Part shown: one piece after another, positions 15,186 through 17,129 of the stretch
Layout: every line of letters begins with the position of its first letter
Position numbering within the stretch: the first letter of the stretch is position 1
NCBI GenBank assembly: GCA_900771085.1
Contig: CAAGMR010000031.1
Coordinates: 1 to 17,129 of the forward strand
Source: Clostridia bacterium
Lineage (GTDB): Bacteria > Bacillota > Clostridia > Oscillospirales > Acutalibacteraceae
Direction of reading: 5' to 3'
DNA length: 17,129 nucleotides
Translations under genes and position numbers: made by a program
The notes under the pieces: model-generated
Databases searched by the model: none
What the model saw: the letters and a program-made list of their open reading frames with translations, nothing else
Told to the model about the DNA's origin: nothing

Positions 15186-15228
15186 CCACCAGTAAGCAAC
15201 TGACTGCTTGTGGTGGGCGTTATTTTTT
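15186..15228 (+). terminator. Terminator closing array A
   Basis: CCACCA (15186-15191) and AAGCA (15194-15198) pair with TGCTT (15205-15209) and TGGTGG (15211-15216), with a small internal loop, followed by GCGTTATTTTTT. The T-run is only on the + strand side, so it ends a + strand transcript from array A and not the gene converging on it. Its left arm starts exactly 84 bases after the last X unit, the position where the next module would begin. Confidence 0.75.
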
Positions 15229-15297
15229 GCAAAAGTTTTTGAGAGATAAGGGCTCGCAGGCGCGGGGCGGGCGGCTGAAAAAGTCTTGGAGTTTTAG

Positions 15298-16110
15298 TTA
15301 TAGTTGGAATCGTTGCTTCAATACATTTTTTATATTACTCATAACTATTGGGGCGCCGTCTCCTTCGAAGCTGACCAGTAAATCTTTGCCCAGTTCGTAT
15401 CCGTTGGCAGTGTATTTGTTGATCTTTGAAATCGCGTCAGTACAGTATTTTTCGTTGGTCATCATACCAAAGTGCTCATAGTAAACCTCGGATTTTGTGA
15501 CCGGATCAAGGATCGTGAAGTCGGGATAAACGCTGGTGGTGTCCTTCAGTATCAACCGCTTCTCGTAAATAAACCAAAGTCCGCAATCGCTCAGTGCATC
15601 GGCGATGAGCATCTCGGATTTTGAACGAACTGCAACCCCGGCTTTAGTGGTGTAATTCAGGTAATCAGAGTGAAAGTCGCTCACATGGCTGTTCTTTTCA
15701 ACCCACTTTCGAGCGAATTCTTCGAACGATGGTTCATATGGCGTGACGAGGGCTTGGCGCTCAGGAATGTACCCATCGTAAATATTGTGAAGATCTGTGC
15801 ATTTATCAACCTTGTTTCTGATTGCCAGAAGACAGCGGAATTGTTGCTGTGCCTTTTTTAGCAGATCTTCGTTATAAGCTTCCTGAGCAATTGACTTCAA
15901 TAAGGTTTTCTCATCTTTTTTTAGATAAACTTCGTCTTCACCTTTGAAAGTCACGTAATATTGAGCGTTTTGAGCTCTGGCATTGATTCGTAGTCGAGCA
16001 CCCTCAAAGTCCGGGCTTATTTTTTTCTCGTAAATTTTGATTAGTTTCTCGGTCTCTTTTAACTCGCTATTAATGGATTTGAGTATTTGCTTTTTTTCAT
16101 AGTCATGCAT
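15298..16110 (-). CDS. Putative PD-(D/E)XK nuclease-like protein between two repeat arrays
   Basis: I cannot name this family. The 270 residues begin with a charged, probably coiled-coil segment (about 8-35) and a helical region to about 140. The C-terminal part follows the pattern of PD-(D/E)XK nuclease-like folds: KSE with E166 in a helix, IYEKRL at 181-186, YPDFTI at 195-200 with D197, and VYYEHFGM at 209-216 with E212. H213 follows E212 instead of the canonical x-K spacing, so catalysis is not certain. No signal peptide or membrane helix is seen. The ATG at 16110 is well supported: AGGAGGT lies 6 bases upstream (16117-16123 on the + strand). It is transcribed against both arrays, converging on array A and diverging from array B. 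A role in processing, binding or mobilising the repeats, or in defence, is inference from position only. Confidence 0.8.
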   Translation of the reverse strand: MHDYEKKQILKSINSELKETEKLIKIYEKKISPDFEGARLRINARAQNAQYYVTFKGEDEVYLKKDEKTLLKSIAQEAYNEDLLKKAQQQFRCLLAIRNKVDKCTDLHNIYDGYIPERQALVTPYEPSFEEFARKWVEKNSHVSDFHSDYLNYTTKAGVAVRSKSEMLIADALSDCGLWFIYEKRLILKDTTSVYPDFTILDPVTKSEVYYEHFGMMTNEKYCTDAISKINKYTANGYELGKDLLVSFEGDGAPIVMSNIKNVLKQRFQL

Positions 16111-16124
16111 AAATGTACCTCCTG

Positions 16125-16153
16125 AATAAAAATAAACCGCCCGGCGTGGGCGG
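16125..16153 (-). promoter_or_regulatory. Terminator-like hairpin in the leader of the nuclease-like gene
   Basis: Read on the - strand, CCGCCC and GGGCGG form a six-pair GC stem with a five-base loop (16137-16153), followed at once by TTTATTTTTATT (16136-16125) and then by the AGGAGG ribosome binding site. This is an intrinsic-terminator layout just before a start codon, as in attenuators. It could instead end an unrelated - strand transcript from upstream. Confidence 0.45.
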
Positions 16154-16198
16154 TGGGAGGCGCGGCGGCATGGTGCTGTGGACGGGTCGCGAGTGTGG

Positions 16199-16227
16199 TT
16201 GCTGTTAAGGTTATTGTTGCATATATG
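16199..16227 (+). promoter_or_regulatory. Possible promoter toward array B
   Basis: TTGCTG at 16199-16204 and TATATG at 16222-16227 are spaced by 17 bases. Agreement with consensus is modest. It would start transcription about 180 bases ahead of the first unit of array B, in a stretch that is locally AT-rich within GC-rich DNA. Confidence 0.3.
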
Positions 16228-16240
16228 GGACGGGCGTCAA
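16213..16240 (-). promoter_or_regulatory. Possible promoter of the nuclease-like gene
   Basis: On the - strand, TTGACG (16240-16235) is followed after 16 bases by AACAAT (16218-16213). The -35 is good and the -10 poor. It overlaps the possible + strand promoter and would give a leader of about 95 bases containing the terminator-like hairpin. Confidence 0.35.
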
Positions 16241-16416
16241 TACGCAATTTCACGAACGGTCGAAAAAAGGGGGCAAACGGTTCCAATCCGAGTAAAAATC
16301 GGAACGAACGGTCCCGACAGCACCGCAGCCGCCGCGCCAACGGTTGCCGGCCACGTGCTTCGCGTGCCCGCACTCAACCGCCGGCCCGCATCTTTGCGCG
16401 CGCATGGCTCCGATTT
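16241..16416 (+). other. GC-rich stretch before array B
   Basis: No gene is supported; the open frames here are arginine-rich composition artefacts. The second half (about 16320-16410) is very GC-rich, like the leader of array A, and shares the word GGCCCGCA with it. CGGTTG near 16339 and CAACCG near 16375 can close a stem around an inner CACG/CGTG hairpin. As with array A, it directly precedes the first unit. Confidence 0.4.
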
Positions 16417-16873
16417 CCCACTAAAACGCGAATTTACAATTTCAGTCTGCACGAAAAGACAGACTAAAATGACGTTTTGCGAAATCAGTCTGAAGAAAAC
16501 AGCAGACTAAAAGCGCAAAACGCCGATCTAGTCTGAGTATTTTCCCACTAAAATGTGGTTTTACAAATTTAGTCTGCACGAAAAGACAGACTAGCATGAC
16601 GTTTCGCAAAAATGGTCTGCAAAAAATGGCAGACCAAAAGCGCAAAACGCCAATCTAGTCTGAGTATTTTCCTACTAAAATGTGGTTTTACAAATTTAGT
16701 CTGCACGAAAAGACAGACTAGAATGACGTTTCGCAAAAATGGTCTGCAAAAAATGGCAGACCAAAATGCGAAATGCTAAACCAGTCTGAAATCCTGATAG
16801 ACTGAAACTCCGTTTTGATACTTTAGTCTGCAGAAACCAGCAGACTAAAAGCGCAAAACGCCAATTCAGTATG
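16417..16873 (+). repeat. Array B: eleven 33-base palindrome-bounded units
   Basis: Units start at 16417, 16460, 16503, 16544, 16587, 16630, 16671, 16714, 16757, 16798 and 16841. All are 33 bases except the ninth (32), with 8-10 base spacers. The order is X-Y-Z three times, then X-Z. The modules start exactly 127 bases apart (16417, 16544, 16671, 16798). X units begin CCCACTAAA or CCTACTAAA, Y and Z units CAGACTA or CAGACCA, and right arms are AGTCTG or GGTCTG. Modules 2 and 3 are nearly identical over their X and Y units and differ mainly in the Z unit, pointing to recent tandem duplication. Units correspond closely to those of array A, for example the Y core TGACGTTTTGCGA and the Z core GCGCAAAACGCC. 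Confidence 0.9.
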
Positions 16874-16878
16874 AAAAT

Positions 16879-16923
16879 AACCCACTAATTAGCTGTAGTT
16901 AGCAATTAGTGGGTTGTATTTTT
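16879..16923 (+). terminator. Terminator closing array B
   Basis: AACCCACTAATT (16879-16890) pairs perfectly with AATTAGTGGGTT (16904-16915), 12 pairs around a 13-base loop, followed by GTATTTTT. It starts about 84 bases after the last X unit, again in phase with the array, and its left arm CCCACTAA is the same word that opens X units at 16417 and 16544. Confidence 0.8.
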
Positions 16924-17129
16924 CTGCGCGGTGCGGAGTGGTGTGAGACTGGGAGTTGGGAGTGAAAGGGAGCGAGGATAAGGTACCGCTTCCCGTTTTT
17001 TCTGGTGTACGGTCAGGGTTGGAATAAGTAAAAAAAACGGAAACCGGCACCTGCAAGGGGTAGTTTCTGCGAATAAGACAGTTTCATAGACATTGGGGAC
17101 CTGGCTGCGGCGCCGGGGTAGCATCAGTA
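16924..17129. other. No identifiable gene up to the window end
   Basis: I see no supported gene or RNA here. The only structure noticed is an inverted repeat, CCGTTTTTT (16993-17001) with AAAAAACGG (17032-17040). A small open frame on the - strand overlaps the terminator and has a low-complexity product, so I left it out. Confidence 0.4.

Noticed and set aside
15186..15228. Bidirectional terminator also ending the nuclease-like gene
   Set aside because: On the - strand the stem is followed by ACAAAATAC with no T-run, so only + strand termination is supported.
14637..15230. A known large ornate RNA such as ROOL, given the adjacent tRNA
   Set aside because: The region is a phased array of short repeats and I recognise no ROOL motifs. 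A covariance-model search would settle it.
16153..16510. Open frames across the GC-rich stretch and array B start
   Set aside because: Arg/Ala-rich translations in several frames at once, running into repeat units; composition artefacts.
16442..16645. Possible 67-residue - strand protein inside array B
   Set aside because: It is a translation of the repeat units themselves, shows internally repeated peptides and has no ribosome binding site.
14762..16873. CRISPR arrays
   Set aside because: Spacers are only 8-10 bases and resemble one another, repeats vary internally and alternate in orientation, and there is no cas gene in the window.
14762..16873. Integron attC cassette array
   Set aside because: No integrase, no cassette genes between units and no attC core sites; the units are too short and too regular.
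16906..17124. Possible 72-residue protein on the - strand
   Set aside because: It overlaps the array B terminator, has a low-complexity Pro/Ser/Arg-rich product and no ribosome binding site I could support.

Overview
The window looks like part of a low-to-mid GC Firmicutes chromosome, class Clostridia. The conserved order RNase J, GdpP, rplI, dnaB, tilS, ftsH, strong AGGAGG-type ribosome binding sites, sigma-A-type promoters and TTG/GTG starts all fit. The divergent topoisomerase pair and the RNase J sequence suggest Oscillospirales/Ruminococcaceae rather than Lachnospiraceae, but that is recollection of family patterns and not a search.

Positions 1-9761 hold one tightly packed operon on the + strand. 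A near-consensus promoter (143-171) is followed by RNase J (RNA decay), a GdpP-like c-di-AMP phosphodiesterase, ribosomal protein L9, the replicative helicase DnaB, the tRNA-Ile lysidine synthetase TilS, the membrane protease FtsH and an unrecognised small lipoprotein. It ends at a strong terminator (9726-9761). Gaps between genes are 2-26 bases. The promoter of the next unit begins in that terminator's T-run and drives a type IIA topoisomerase pair (B subunit then A subunit). secG and a tRNA-Lys(UUU) gene follow, each with its own promoter.

From about 14600 the character changes to an accessory region. Two GC-rich stretches each lead into an array of 33-base palindrome-bounded units, and each array ends in a rho-independent terminator on the + strand. 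Array A (14762-15177) has 10 units and array B (16417-16873) has 11. Units repeat every 41-43 bases, close to four DNA helical turns. Each unit is bounded by CAGACTAAA-like and AGTCTG-like arms. The units fall into three classes, two in one orientation (X, Y) and one inverted (Z), arranged as X-Y-Z or X-Z modules. Neighbouring Y-Z or X-Z units can fold into about 76-base hairpins, and some base changes are compensated between partners. The terminators begin in the phase where the next X unit would start.

Between the arrays, on the - strand, lies one gene (15298-16110). It encodes a 270-residue protein with a likely PD-(D/E)XK nuclease-like C-terminal domain, and its leader carries a terminator-like hairpin just upstream of the ribosome binding site. 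This array-gene-array unit next to a tRNA gene is the best candidate for something undescribed. The left edge (1-93) carries inverted repeats of similar design with a different core. The last 200 bases hold nothing I can identify.
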